Source of the DNA: Flavipsychrobacter sp.
GTDB lineage: Bacteria; Bacteroidota; Bacteroidia; Chitinophagales; Chitinophagaceae
Assembly (NCBI GenBank): GCA_021156265.1
Contig: JAJNBR010000146.1
Coordinates: forward strand, 1-7,056
Reading direction: 5' to 3'
Length of the DNA: 7,056 nt
Part shown: positions 1 through 6,237 of the stretch, one piece after another
How the letters are laid out: every line of letters begins with the position of its first letter
Numbering within the stretch: the stretch's first letter is position 1
Position numbers and translations under genes: made by a program
Notes under the pieces: generated by a model
The model's input: the letters and a program-made list of their open reading frames with translations, nothing else
What the model was told of the DNA's origin: nothing
The model's database searches: none

Positions 1-2
1 GC

Positions 3-32
3 CTGTATGCATTTGTGGCGGTGGAAGGATAG
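3..32 (+). CDS. possible C-terminal end of an upstream gene (partial)
   Basis: Read from position 3, the first bases give LYAFVAVEG followed by TAG at 30-32. This could be the end of a gene running in from the left. The fragment is too short to assign. A second frame from position 1 also stops nearby, at 34-36, so the frame itself is uncertain. By analogy with other Bacteroidota, kdp genes such as the separate KdpD N-terminal half could lie here, but nothing visible in this window supports that. Confidence 0.2.
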   Translation: MYAFVAVEG

Positions 33-38
33 CTGATC

Positions 39-55
39 TTTATAAAATCTTTATA
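39..55 (+). promoter_or_regulatory. putative KdpE-type operator (TTTATA-N5-TTTATA)
   Basis: Two identical TTTATA hexamers lie at 39-44 and 50-55, separated by 5 bp, so they repeat every 11 bp on the same DNA face. The repeat extends to ATCTTTATA at 36-44 and 47-55. The E. coli KdpE site at kdpFABC is a T-rich direct repeat, TTTATA-N5-TTTACA, with the same spacing. The site lies about 65 bp before a kdpDE-like gene pair. If transcription starts near 111, the site falls at about -73 to -57, close to the position of the E. coli site. The motif and spacing are visible; binding is inferred. Confidence 0.5.
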
Positions 56-70
56 TTGTTGCGCAAGGAT

Positions 71-87
71 TTTACGTCCCGCTTATA
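71..87 (+). promoter_or_regulatory. possible second, degenerate KdpE-like half-site pair
   Basis: TTTACG at 71-76 and CTTATA at 82-87 are again spaced by 5 bp. The pair sits 32 bp (about three helical turns) downstream of the better pair at 39-55. The match is imperfect and the surrounding DNA is AT-rich, so chance is a real alternative. If real, it would overlap the expected -33 region of the promoter and could place a second regulator dimer next to RNA polymerase. Confidence 0.22.
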
Positions 88-97
88 GTTACCTGCC

Positions 98-105
98 TAC
101 CTTTG
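98..105 (+). promoter_or_regulatory. possible Bacteroidota -7 promoter element (TAnnTTTG)
   Basis: TACCTTTG fits the TAnnTTTG -7 consensus of the Bacteroidota primary sigma factor. No good TTTG -33 box is seen at the usual spacing; only TTTT/TTTA around 70-74 is present, which would suit a promoter needing an activator. The start of transcription would be near 111, leaving a leader of only about 10 nt before the ATG at 121. The short leader and an eight-base motif keep this tentative. Confidence 0.33.
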
Positions 106-120
106 CTTCGCGAAAAGACG

Positions 121-1203
121 ATGTCGGAGCTATTCTCTCATAAGATCAGTTTGACGAAGCAGTACATTTATAGCATTGCCCTCGTACTCACAGCCTCGGC
201 TATATGTTATGGCTTGTCGGCTTACCTTGGGTACAAAGTGGTTGCTTTCATTCTCCTGCTTTGTGTGTCGCTGGTGGCGGTATCGTTCGATATCTTACCT
301 GTACTGATAGCTGCCATACTAAGCGCCCTGATCTGGGACTTCTTTTTTATTCCGCCAAGGTTCACGTTGCATGTAGATACAGCTGATGACGGCATCTTGT
401 TGCTGATGTATTTTATCATAGCCCTGGTAAATGCCGTGCTTACCTACAAGATCAGGAAGGTGCAGAAAGAGGCGAGGAAGAAAATAGAGCGCGAAAATAT
501 CGTCAGGCTCTACAATACCTTTCTCAACTCCTTGTCGCATGAATTACGCACGCCAATAGCCACTATTATCGGCGCTACGGATAATTTGTTGGCCAGCAAT
601 GCGCGCCTTACCGAGCTCAACCGTCACGACCTGGTAGCCGAAATTTCGGAGGCATCCTTCCGGCTGAACCAGCAAGTGGAGAATCTCCTCAATATTTCCA
701 GGCTGGAATCCGGCATTCTGCAGCCGAAATACGACTGGACCGACATCAGCGAGGTGGTATATGATGCGGTGAAGCGTGTTGAAGAGAATAAAATATCACA
801 GAAGATCACGATCAATATCAATCCCGGCCTGCCCCTGTTCAAACTGGATAAGGGTATGCTGGAACAGGTGATCTATAACCTTTTGAACAATGCCGTGCAG
901 TATACACCGCCCGGCAGCAGGATAGATATTGTTGCCAATGATTATGGCAACCTGCTGCAACTCACTATTGAAGATAACGGTAAGGGTTTTCCTGTAGAAG
1001 AGAAGGATAAGGTGTTTGATAAATTTTACCGCCTGAAACACTCCAAGGCAGGCGGTACGGGACTTGGCCTGTCCATTGTAAAAGGTTTTACGGAAGCGAT
1101 GAATGGCAGCATCGGCCTGGACAATGTGCCGGCAGGTGGTGCAAAGTTTACAGTGCGCATACCAGCCGCAACATCACATCTTAAAGCACTGAAACATGAC
1201 TAA
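121..1203 (+). CDS. kdpD: KdpD-type sensor histidine kinase, C-terminal half only (DUF4118-HisKA-HATPase)
   Basis: Inner-membrane sensor kinase of 360 residues, predicted to autophosphorylate and pass phosphate to the KdpE-like regulator that overlaps its end. Four hydrophobic segments (about 15-35, 40-56, 57-76, 91-110) form a DUF4118 bundle with the KdpD-like stretch WDFFFIPPRFTLHV at 72-85. A short charged helix (110-130) leads straight into the H-box SLSHELRTP with His140. The ATPase domain shows the N-box YNLLNNAVQYTP (from about 252), DNGKGF (285-290) and GGTGLGLS (311-318). E. coli KdpD is about 890 residues; here the N-terminal KdpD Walker domain, the USP domain and the GAF domain are all absent. 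In Bacteroidota the N-terminal part is often a separate gene. The ATG at 121 is preferred over an in-frame TTG at 103, because the TTG lies within the possible -7 element. Potassium-related sensing is inferred from family and neighbours. Confidence 0.9.
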   Translation: MSELFSHKISLTKQYIYSIALVLTASAICYGLSAYLGYKVVAFILLLCVSLVAVSFDILPVLIAAILSALIWDFFFIPPRFTLHVDTADDGILLLMYFIIALVNAVLTYKIRKVQKEARKKIERENIVRLYNTFLNSLSHELRTPIATIIGATDNLLASNARLTELNRHDLVAEISEASFRLNQQVENLLNISRLESGILQPKYDWTDISEVVYDAVKRVEENKISQKITININPGLPLFKLDKGMLEQVIYNLLNNAVQYTPPGSRIDIVANDYGNLLQLTIEDNGKGFPVEEKDKVFDKFYRLKHSKAGGTGLGLSIVKGFTEAMNGSIGLDNVPAGGAKFTVRIPAATSHLKALKHD

Positions 1204-1882
1204 GGGCAGTATACTGGTAATAGACGACGAAGCACAAATGCAGAAGCTGCTGGAGATCACCCTGCAGAGTAACCAGTTTACAGTGCAACAAGCCACGACC
1301 GCCAAAGAAGGTCTTGCCCTGGCAGCCTCTCATCCGCCCGATATGATCTTGCTGGACCTTGGTCTGCCCGATGAAGATGGGCATTCTGTATTGCAACAGC
1401 TGCGCGAATGGTATACCAATCCTGTGATCATTCTTTCAGTTCACAATAGTGAGACAGATATCATCAGGGCGCTGGACAACGGTGCCAACGATTACCTGTC
1501 CAAACCTTTCCGCACAGGTGAGTTGCTGGCAAGAATGCGCTCGGCGTTGCGCAGTAATATTATGCAGGATAATGAGCCGGTGCTGCAATTTGGTAACCTG
1601 GAGATCAACTTGTCAGATAGAATAGTGAAGAAGAATGGAGAACAGGTGAAACTGACCTCAACGGAATACTCATTGCTTACCCTGTTTGCGCGCCACGAAG
1701 GCAAGGTGCTTACACACCCATACCTGCTGCGTGAAATATGGGGAGCGGGATATATTAATCAATCGCAGTACCTGCGGGTGTTTATAGCACAATTAAGAAA
1801 GAAAATAGAAGATGACCCTAACCGTCCGTTGTTTATCATTACAGAGTCGGGCGTTGGGTATCGTTTTGTAGGTAAAGAATAG
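1196..1882 (+). CDS. kdpE: KdpE-type OmpR/PhoB-family response regulator
   Basis: Cytoplasmic DNA-binding response regulator of 228 residues, the normal length for KdpE. The receiver domain (about 1-118) has the acidic pair D10/D11, phospho-acceptor D54 in ILLDLGLP, switch residue S81 in VIILSVHN, and conserved K103 in LSKPF. The winged-helix effector domain (about 130-226) contains LTSTEYSLL and ends in the usual GVGYRF. The start overlaps the kinase gene by 8 bp (the kinase stop is at 1201-1203), so translational coupling and a cognate pair are very likely. In KdpE the switch position is Ser, as here. The expected role is activating potassium-uptake genes when K+ or turgor signals are low. 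The direct repeat at 39-55 is the likely binding site and implies autoregulation. Confidence 0.93.
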   Translation: MTKGSILVIDDEAQMQKLLEITLQSNQFTVQQATTAKEGLALAASHPPDMILLDLGLPDEDGHSVLQQLREWYTNPVIILSVHNSETDIIRALDNGANDYLSKPFRTGELLARMRSALRSNIMQDNEPVLQFGNLEINLSDRIVKKNGEQVKLTSTEYSLLTLFARHEGKVLTHPYLLREIWGAGYINQSQYLRVFIAQLRKKIEDDPNRPLFIITESGVGYRFVGKE

Positions 1883-1886
1883 ATCT

Positions 1887-3875
1887 ATGTCAACAGCCAA
1901 CCACACTAAAGTATCGTTCGCAGGTTTATTGATAGCACTGGGAATTATTTACGGCGATATCGGTACTTCCCCGCTTTATGTGCTCAATGCCATAATGAAA
2001 GACAAAACGATCAGTGAGGAGTTAGTTACCGGAGCCCTTTCGCTCATCATCTGGACGCTGACGCTGCAAACGACCATCAAGTACGTGATACTGACCCTGC
2101 AGGCTGATAATAAAGGTGAGGGCGGTATATTTTCGTTGTTTGCCCTTGTGCGGCGCCGGCGCAGGTGGCTGGTAGTGCCGGCTATGATAGGCGGTGCGGC
2201 CCTGCTGGCCGACGGTATGATCACGCCGGCTATCTCTGTCACCTCGGCCATAGAAGGATTAAAGCAAGTGCCGGCTATGGCTGGCATCAGCCAGACGACC
2301 ATTATTTATATTGTTATTGCGATACTGACAGCACTGTTCTTTTTGCAGCAATTTGGTACTGCATTTATCGGCAAATTTTTTGGTCCTGCTATGATGGTCT
2401 GGTTTATAATGCTGGCGACATTGGGCATTGTACACATTGGCGACGACCTGGCAGTATTCAAAGCGTTCAATCCTTACTATGGTATAGAGCTGCTGATAAA
2501 CTATCCCAAGGGCTTTTATATACTCGGCGGCGTGTTCCTGTGTACCACGGGTGCTGAAGCGTTGTATTCAGATCTTGGTCACTGCGGTAAATGGAACATC
2601 CGCTATTCATGGATATTTGTAAAAGCCTGCCTGATACTGAACTACCTGGGGCAGGGAGCGTGGCTACTGCACGAGTACAAAGGTAAAGCGATCTCTATGG
2701 AGATGATAGAGCATGGCTTCAACCCGTTCTTCGGCGTCATGCCTCACTGGTTCCTGTATTTCGGAATTGCTATTGCTACCGCAGCTACCATTATCGCCAG
2801 CCAGGCATTGATATCAGGCTCTTTCACACTGATAAGTGAAGCCATGCGCCTCAATCTCTGGCCGAAGTTCAAGATCAATTATCCCACCGAGGCGCGCGGG
2901 CAACTATATATAGCCGCGGTCAACCTGATGCTGTGGATAGGCTGCATTGGTATGGTGCTGTATTTTGAGAAAGCATCAAATATGGAGGGCGCTTATGGCC
3001 TGGCCATTACTATGTGTATGATCGCCACTTCCATTTTGTTCGCCAACTTCCTGGTGCTGCGGCGGGTACATCGTGCACTGATCTACCTCTACCTCATTGT
3101 ATACCTTGCGATCGAAGCAAGCTTCCTGTTTGCCAACCTCGACAAGCTTCCACACGGCGGTTATGTTACGGTGTTCGTAGGTGGACTGCTGTTTTTTATT
3201 ATGTACAACTGGTTCCGGGCAAGAAAGATTAAGAATCGTTATGTAGAGTTTGTAAAGCTGAGTCACTATGTACCTAAGCTGAAGCTGCTGAGCAATGACC
3301 AGACGATTCCTAAATATGCCACACACCTGGTATACCTGACCAGTGCTGACAATCCCAAAGAGATAGAACATAAGATCATTTACTCGCTGCTGTACAAAAA
3401 GCCAAAGCGTGCAGACATCTATTGGTTCATACACGTAGATACAATAGACGATCCTTATACCTGTGAGTACACAGTAGAACATATTGCGCCCAACGACGTC
3501 ATACGGGTAGAGTTCAGGCTCGGGTTCAGGGTGCAGCCCCGGATCAACCTGCTGTTCAAGCGCGTGGTAGAAGACCTGGTGGCTGAAAAAGAAGTGGACA
3601 TCACCAGCAGATACCAAAGCCTGGAGCGAAGCAATGTGATCGGTGACTTCTCATTCGTGGTGATGGAGAAATTCCTGAGCCAGGATAACGAACTGCCGTT
3701 CTGGGAGCAGATCATGATGAAGATCCATTTCATGATCAAAGACTACAGCCTGTCGGAAGAAAAAGCATTTGGCCTGGACACCAGCAACGTGGTAGTAGAG
3801 AAATTCCCGCTGGTAGTGGCGCCGGTGACTAAAGTGAAGTTGAAGCGCATCAAACGGACGGATCAGAAGAACTAA
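1887..3875 (+). CDS. kup: Kup/HAK/KT-family potassium uptake permease
   Basis: Inner-membrane K+ transporter, probably K+/H+ symport as in E. coli Kup; 662 residues, slightly longer than the usual 620-650. Family signatures are clear: GDIGTSPLY at 23-31 with the key Asp24, ADNKGEGGIF at 73-82, ADGMITPAISV at 108-118 with E123 just after, TGAEALYSDLGHCG at 221-234, ASQALISGSFTLISEA at 304-319, and HGGY at 423-426. About twelve hydrophobic segments fill residues 12-441, followed by a soluble cytoplasmic tail of about 220 residues. A run of five Arg (89-93) sits in a cytoplasmic loop. The gene starts 4 bp after kdpE, so it is almost certainly cotranscribed with the two-component pair. No frameshift or missing signature is visible. 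Kup placed directly behind kdpDE instead of the Kdp ATPase is the unusual point. Confidence 0.96.
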   Translation: MSTANHTKVSFAGLLIALGIIYGDIGTSPLYVLNAIMKDKTISEELVTGALSLIIWTLTLQTTIKYVILTLQADNKGEGGIFSLFALVRRRRRWLVVPAMIGGAALLADGMITPAISVTSAIEGLKQVPAMAGISQTTIIYIVIAILTALFFLQQFGTAFIGKFFGPAMMVWFIMLATLGIVHIGDDLAVFKAFNPYYGIELLINYPKGFYILGGVFLCTTGAEALYSDLGHCGKWNIRYSWIFVKACLILNYLGQGAWLLHEYKGKAISMEMIEHGFNPFFGVMPHWFLYFGIAIATAATIIASQALISGSFTLISEAMRLNLWPKFKINYPTEARGQLYIAAVNLMLWIGCIGMVLYFEKASNMEGAYGLAITMCMIATSILFANFLVLRRVHRALIYLYLIVYLAIEASFLFANLDKLPHGGYVTVFVGGLLFFIMYNWFRARKIKNRYVEFVKLSHYVPKLKLLSNDQTIPKYATHLVYLTSADNPKEIEHKIIYSLLYKKPKRADIYWFIHVDTIDDPYTCEYTVEHIAPNDVIRVEFRLGFRVQPRINLLFKRVVEDLVAEKEVDITSRYQSLERSNVIGDFSFVVMEKFLSQDNELPFWEQIMMKIHFMIKDYSLSEEKAFGLDTSNVVVEKFPLVVAPVTKVKLKRIKRTDQKN

Positions 3876-3885
3876 AAAATGATCT

Positions 3886-5193
3886 ATGACAAAGTTGATA
3901 TTTTTCATTCTGTTGATGCAGGCAGGACGAGCTTTTGCTCAAACAAGCGACTCTTTGAAATCACCGTTTGAAGGAATGGACCTCAGTTGGATAAATGGTC
4001 AGAACAGGCAAACTGATTTTCCACTGGTGTTGCGCGATAAGCATGAGGAAACGCTGTTGACTGGTGTTGTATATCTCGACACATATTTCAACTACGACTT
4101 CAACGATCCTGCCGATAATACACACACTATCTCGTCGACCATAGGGAGGCACAGAGAGTTTACAGTGAATCTGGCGAGTATAGGTGTTGAGTCTAACTAC
4201 AAAAACATCATTGGCCGATTGTGGTTACAGTTTGGTCAAATGATTTCTATTGTGCAGGATCTGGATCCAACGGTGTCACGCGGCCGCAATACGAGTCTTT
4301 ACAATCTTAGGTACGTACGCGACGCCGCGGCAGGCTACCATTTCAACCAATGGTATGGCATCAATGTAGAGATGGGCATCTTCACCAGCTATATCGGGCT
4401 TGAAAGTTATGTAACGCAGGAGAATTGGTGTTATCAGCGATCGATGGTGTCCGAATTTACCCCGTTCTATTTTTCAGGTGCACGTGTACAGGCATTTCCG
4501 TCCAGGAATTTCAGGACAGAGCTATGGCTGCTGAATGGCTGGCAGTCGTACAACAGCTGGAATAACACACCGGGTGTCGGCAACTCCAACTACTGGCGAC
4601 CAAATGAGAATATACAGCTGGCGGCAAATTTCTACTTGGGCAAAGACAGTAAAAGAGATGTCCTGCGTTTTCATCACGACAACAGTATTGTGGCACGCTA
4701 CATAGCGAGGAACGCTAAAAATGGTTTATCACAAGGCGCCTTCAGCCTTAATACCCACTATGGTTTCCAGGATGGGGCAGGTGTTGCTCCGCGAACAAGT
4801 TACATGACCGGGCTTGCACTAGCCAATCGTCTTTGGTTCATAAAAAGCAAACTGGCACTGAGTCTGCGGGGCGATGTTGTGTTTAACCCGGGCATTTATC
4901 TCGCATATAGCCCGTCACCTGTCAGCCCAAATGCATTTACTTCTGCCATGGCAGCAGACCCGGAACAAAAGCTTGCTATCTACCAGGGCACATCAACCAT
5001 CGACGTGATGCCGAATGACTATGTGACATTCCGCCTGGAATACGGGTACCGGAAAAGCAATGTACCATATTTTGCAGGCAGGGGTGGTACTACATCTCCC
5101 GATGGCTGGGTGAATACGCCCCTGGGTAACTGGCAGCCTGACCTGGTAAAGTCCAGCCACCGGGTAACATTTGCCTTAAGTGTCAGGTTATAA
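3886..5193 (+). CDS. outer-membrane beta-barrel porin, BBP2 (OmpL-like, former DUF1597) family
   Basis: Predicted outer-membrane porin of 435 residues. A signal peptide (MTKLIFFILL onwards, cleavage after AFA at about residue 18) is followed by alternating aromatic/polar strands typical of a barrel, for example VVYLDTYFNYDF (61-72) and RLWLQFGQM (101-109). The segments GLESY (161-165) and ENWCYQRS (169-176) resemble a stretch I associate with Bacteroidota BBP2 porins. The protein ends in a barrel-like strand, HRVTFALSVRL. It starts 10 bp after kup, on the same strand, with the 8-mer GATCTATG spanning both start codons. Relatives of this family occur next to kdp genes in other Bacteroidota, which fits a role in letting K+ or other small solutes across the outer membrane. 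Substrate is inferred from neighbours only. Confidence 0.85.
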   Translation: MTKLIFFILLMQAGRAFAQTSDSLKSPFEGMDLSWINGQNRQTDFPLVLRDKHEETLLTGVVYLDTYFNYDFNDPADNTHTISSTIGRHREFTVNLASIGVESNYKNIIGRLWLQFGQMISIVQDLDPTVSRGRNTSLYNLRYVRDAAAGYHFNQWYGINVEMGIFTSYIGLESYVTQENWCYQRSMVSEFTPFYFSGARVQAFPSRNFRTELWLLNGWQSYNSWNNTPGVGNSNYWRPNENIQLAANFYLGKDSKRDVLRFHHDNSIVARYIARNAKNGLSQGAFSLNTHYGFQDGAGVAPRTSYMTGLALANRLWFIKSKLALSLRGDVVFNPGIYLAYSPSPVSPNAFTSAMAADPEQKLAIYQGTSTIDVMPNDYVTFRLEYGYRKSNVPYFAGRGGTTSPDGWVNTPLGNWQPDLVKSSHRVTFALSVRL

Positions 5194-5314
5194 TATGCGA
5201 TGGTTTGGCTATATTCAGGTTAAAATAGTCGTTGCCTCTTGTCGTCGAGGGAGGTAAGTTATAATAAGTTACACGGCTGGTGGAAGTCCCCAAAATAATA
5301 GGCGGATGTTAACC
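5194..5314. other. intergenic spacer with a short direct repeat
   Basis: This 121-bp gap separates the potassium operon from the next unit. It holds two copies of TAAGTTA (5255-5261 and 5265-5271), 10 bp apart. A sigma70-like TATAAT (5260-5265) overlaps them, but Bacteroidota normally use TAnnTTTG, which is not found here. No strong hairpin with a T-run is visible, so neither a terminator nor a promoter can be placed with confidence. Confidence 0.4.
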
Positions 5315-6226
5315 ATGAAAACAATACCTATGAAAACACTTTTCCTTTCAATAATGCTCCTCTATGCGACCGCCGCCGGTGCGCAGGGAAAGGTATGGCT
5401 GCCTGAACTATTTGTGCATCATGCCATGGCCGGCGACGATCTGCTCTCCCAATACCTGAAGCCATTTGAATTCATTGTTGATCCCCCGGACAGCGGGTTG
5501 ATATGTTTGTCCGGAGGACAGGGACCGAAGAAATTATCTGTTCGCCGGCTTTGGCATGACGGGCATGAAAAACTCTTGTTGCCGCCTCTTGACTTCCTAC
5601 TCGATCCCGATGCAAATCCGCGCGAGTATGTTGAGCGGTTTGCTATGGCTGATGTGTATTTGTCGCGGTACGGCAAAAAGCTGCTGTTGGAGATCGTTGA
5701 ATCTGGTAAAACCGAGCGGATAGAATTTATAGATAGACTGAACGGCGAAGTATTTACCGATGGGTTCGAGGCGATCACTGAACTCCGTATGCACAGTGCG
5801 CAAGGTAAGGTGTGGCTGCCCGAGCCGTTTGTGCAGCATGCAGTTGCAGGAGACACAGCGCTTGATAAATACCTGAGGCCGTTTGTCTATGTACTGGAAC
5901 CATTGGGTAGCGGAGTTCTGCTCGCCTATAAAGCGAGTGACCCCAGAATAACGCCTACCAGCCGGGTTGTTCACAATGGCCAGGAAAAAATTCAACTGTT
6001 AAAACCATCAGTGCTCTTTCCGATAGACGATGAGAACCAGGCCTATGTTGACAGGCTCGAAAAGGCGCAATTATACTTATCTAAACAAGCGGGCGAAGTA
6101 GTGTTGGAAATTGTTGAAGGGGATAACATCGAGCGGATAGAATATACAGATCGTGTTTATGGAAAAATATTCACTGATGAAAGTCTCAATACGCTGCTGC
6201 GTAACGTTTGGAAATACAAAAACTAG
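5315..6226 (+). CDS. secreted protein of unknown function with two tandem homologous domains
   Basis: I do not recognise the family. From the ATG at 5315 the product is 303 residues with a signal peptide (core LFLSIMLLYATAAGA, cleavage AGA before Q24), so export to the periplasm or beyond is expected. The mature protein is two related domains, residues 24-162 and 163-303. Both open with QGKVWLPE-FV-HA-AGD and share YL-PF, SG, G-EK, YV-R, A-x-YLS, LEIVE, ERIE and FTD. The only cysteine is C64, in the first domain. Possible starts are 5306, 5315 and 5330; AGGCGG at 5300-5305, 9 nt before 5315, favours that one, while 5330 would give a more standard signal length. A TlpA-like gene follows after 11 bp and is probably cotranscribed. 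No lipobox, enzyme motif or membrane segment is seen beyond the signal. Confidence 0.85.
   Translation: MKTIPMKTLFLSIMLLYATAAGAQGKVWLPELFVHHAMAGDDLLSQYLKPFEFIVDPPDSGLICLSGGQGPKKLSVRRLWHDGHEKLLLPPLDFLLDPDANPREYVERFAMADVYLSRYGKKLLLEIVESGKTERIEFIDRLNGEVFTDGFEAITELRMHSAQGKVWLPEPFVQHAVAGDTALDKYLRPFVYVLEPLGSGVLLAYKASDPRITPTSRVVHNGQEKIQLLKPSVLFPIDDENQAYVDRLEKAQLYLSKQAGEVVLEIVEGDNIERIEYTDRVYGKIFTDESLNTLLRNVWKYKN
5384..5800 (+). repeat. first copy of the internal domain duplication
   Basis: Codes for residues 24-162 of the secreted protein. It begins at the Gln after the predicted signal cleavage site. It shares the 14-base block CGAGCGGATAGAAT (5713-5726) with the second copy at 6130-6143, an offset of exactly 417 bp, so nucleotide similarity survives as well as protein similarity. 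Confidence 0.85.
5801..6223 (+). repeat. second copy of the internal domain duplication
   Basis: Codes for residues 163-303. It opens with QGKVWLPEPFVQHAVAGD, matching the first copy, and is preceded by Ala, so the Ala-Gln of the signal cleavage site is repeated as well. The middle of the domain differs most (around 5930-6040), while the start and the LEIVE/ERIE/FTD end are best kept. It lacks the cysteine of copy one and ends in a basic, aromatic tail (NVWKYKN). Confidence 0.85.
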
Positions 6227-6237
6227 CCGTTAACCCA

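Noticed and set aside
103..120. In-frame TTG start for the sensor kinase, adding six residues.
   Set aside because: TTG is rarer than ATG, the codon overlaps the possible -7 element at 98-105, and MSELFSHK from the ATG at 121 is a normal start for this kinase type.
1..120. A c-di-AMP or other K+-linked riboswitch leader before the operon.
   Set aside because: The likely leader is too short for such an RNA and no conserved helices or motifs of those riboswitches are visible.
2165..2557. Plus-strand open frame (130 codons) in another frame of kup.
   Set aside because: Contained in the conserved membrane part of kup; the composition (many Cys, Tyr, Arg, Trp) is that of an out-of-frame translation.
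2976..3617. Long minus-strand open frame (213 codons) opposite kup.
   Set aside because: It lies wholly inside kup, which carries all its family signatures. The antisense product has no recognisable domain and is rich in Cys, Tyr and His as expected of a shadow frame.
5235..5250. CCTC/GAGG inverted repeat after the porin gene as a terminator.
   Set aside because: Only a 4-bp stem with an 8-base loop and no following T-run.
5260..5265. TATAAT as a -10 box for the secreted-protein gene.
   Set aside because: Bacteroidota primary promoters use TAnnTTTG, and no well-spaced TTGACA-like element precedes it; spacing to the nearest TTG-type hexamers is 15 or 22 bp.
5306..5314. Upstream ATG start for the duplicated secreted protein.
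   Set aside because: The AGGCGG at 5300-5305 directly abuts this ATG, leaving no room for ribosome spacing; it is better placed for 5315. The mature protein is the same either way.
6208..6237. In-frame TTG start for the thioredoxin, adding ten residues.
   Set aside because: It overlaps the end of the preceding gene and precedes a typical basic-then-hydrophobic signal-anchor that begins well at the ATG at 6238.
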